Shown piece by piece: positions 45,257-45,703 of a stretch of DNA of 45,703 nt (its first letter is position 1; each line of letters begins with the position of its first letter). The DNA lies in NCBI GenBank assembly GCA_003246265.1, contig QKAU01000033.1, positions 1-45,703 on the forward strand, read 5' to 3'. Made by a program: the position numbers and the translations under genes. Source of the stretch: Kiritimatiellales bacterium (GTDB lineage Bacteria; Verrucomicrobiota; Kiritimatiellia; Kiritimatiellales; Pontiellaceae). Under the pieces are notes generated by a model, which saw nothing but the letters and a program-made list of their open reading frames with translations, was not told the origin of the DNA and made no database searches.

Positions 45257-45703
45257 TCAAAAGACGCGGCGTTTCCAAGCCTCCTGCAACCGGCGTATGG
45301 CCGCGACGGGATCGGCCGCCCCGTTGACGGCGCGGACCACGCAGAAATTTTCGACTCCGGCAGCAAGCAACGCGGGCAGGGTGCCGGCATCGATGCCCCC
45401 GATGGCGACGGCGGTGAGTGTGGAGGCGCGGGCGATGCGGCCCACCTCTTCCGGGCCGAGCGCAGGGTCGGCGTCGGCTTTTGTCGGCGTGGGGTAGGCG
45501 GGGCCGATGCCGATGTAGTCGGGCGCGAGCGCGGCGGCGGCCACGGCCTGTTCCATGCTGTGGGTGGAAAGGCCGAAGATCCTGCCCGGCACGTTCCATT
45601 TCCTCCGCGCCTCTGCCAGCGGAAGGTCGTGCTGGCCGAGATGGAGGCCGTCCGCCCCGCACGCCATCGCCGTTTCGAGATCGTCGTTGACGATAAAGCG
45701 GGT
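45257..45703 (-). CDS. thiE: Thiamine-phosphate synthase, 3' part (cut by window edge)
   Basis: The C-terminal 148 residues of ThiE, which joins the pyrimidine and thiazole halves of thiamine. The frame runs off the window end, so the N-terminus is missing. Visible are GADGLHLGQHDLP (substrate strand), the diagnostic GPAYPTPTKADADPALG and AIGGIDAGTLPALLAAG near the phosphate site. The ending EAWKRRVF is natural. It lies 47 bases upstream of tRNA-Leu on the same strand. Confidence 0.93.
   Translation of the reverse strand, partial: TRFIVNDDLETAMACGADGLHLGQHDLPLAEARRKWNVPGRIFGLSTHSMEQAVAAAALAPDYIGIGPAYPTPTKADADPALGPEEVGRIARASTLTAVAIGGIDAGTLPALLAAGVENFCVVRAVNGAADPVAAIRRLQEAWKRRVF

Overview
The window is a 45.7 kb piece of a GC-rich bacterial chromosome with tightly packed genes on both strands, two tRNA genes and no plasmid, phage, IS or CRISPR signature. 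The protein repertoire points to the PVC superphylum, most likely Kiritimatiellota or a neighbouring lineage. The clues are a GldA/F/G-type ABC cluster with DUF4340, a secreted protein with a Verrucomicrobia-style calcium-loop tail, a composite TonB-like/PA14/SHD1-like protein, and a URO-D family gene divergent from a glycosidase. This is inference from protein style; no 16S gene or database search supports it.

Layout. 1-12.7 kb: tRNA-Arg(CCU), an M48 lipoprotein protease, then a long minus-strand run: mnmE, hisD, hisC, ABC ATPase, ABC permease, GldG-like, DUF4340, a large AsmA-like protein and a DUF212/PAP2-like protein. 12.8-14.3 kb: a metal-flavoured group (EF-hand protein, 2[4Fe-4S] ferredoxin, divergent Fur-family regulator, Cys-rich membrane peptide). 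14.4-18.4 kb: a TPR membrane protein, a degenerate GT-B glycosyltransferase and a ComEC-type channel protein, apparently one operon. 18.4-21.4 kb: trhO, a ferredoxin/flavin reductase, a PanE-family reductase and a small ribbon-helix-helix-like protein with a clear terminator. 21.5-22.8 kb: a low-molecular-weight phosphatase divergent from a tandem winged-helix regulator, with two long related palindromes between them. 22.8-25.8 kb: a second AsmA-like protein followed by plsY and gpsA. 25.8-28.6 kb: small lipoprotein, LOG-family hydrolase, DUF805-like protein, LemA and a membrane-anchored partner. 28.7-32.9 kb: dus, a small HTH-like protein and uvrA. 33-36.1 kb: secreted TSP3-like protein and an ABC exporter. 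36.2-41.6 kb: a URO-D family methyltransferase-like gene divergent from a GH2 glycosidase plus sugar-porter MFS operon. 41.7-45.7 kb: the TonB-like/PA14/SHD1-like composite protein, pdxB, a small membrane protein, tRNA-Leu(UAG) and the 3' part of thiE.

Themes. Two AsmA-like proteins sit with membrane genes: one is translationally coupled to the GldG/DUF4340 ABC cluster, the other lies directly upstream of the two glycerophospholipid genes plsY and gpsA. Both fit envelope lipid biogenesis or transport. The URO-D/GH2/MFS locus looks like a small glycan-utilisation module whose shared intergenic region carries a dyad. The strongest regulatory signal is the pair of matching palindromes in front of the tandem winged-helix regulator.
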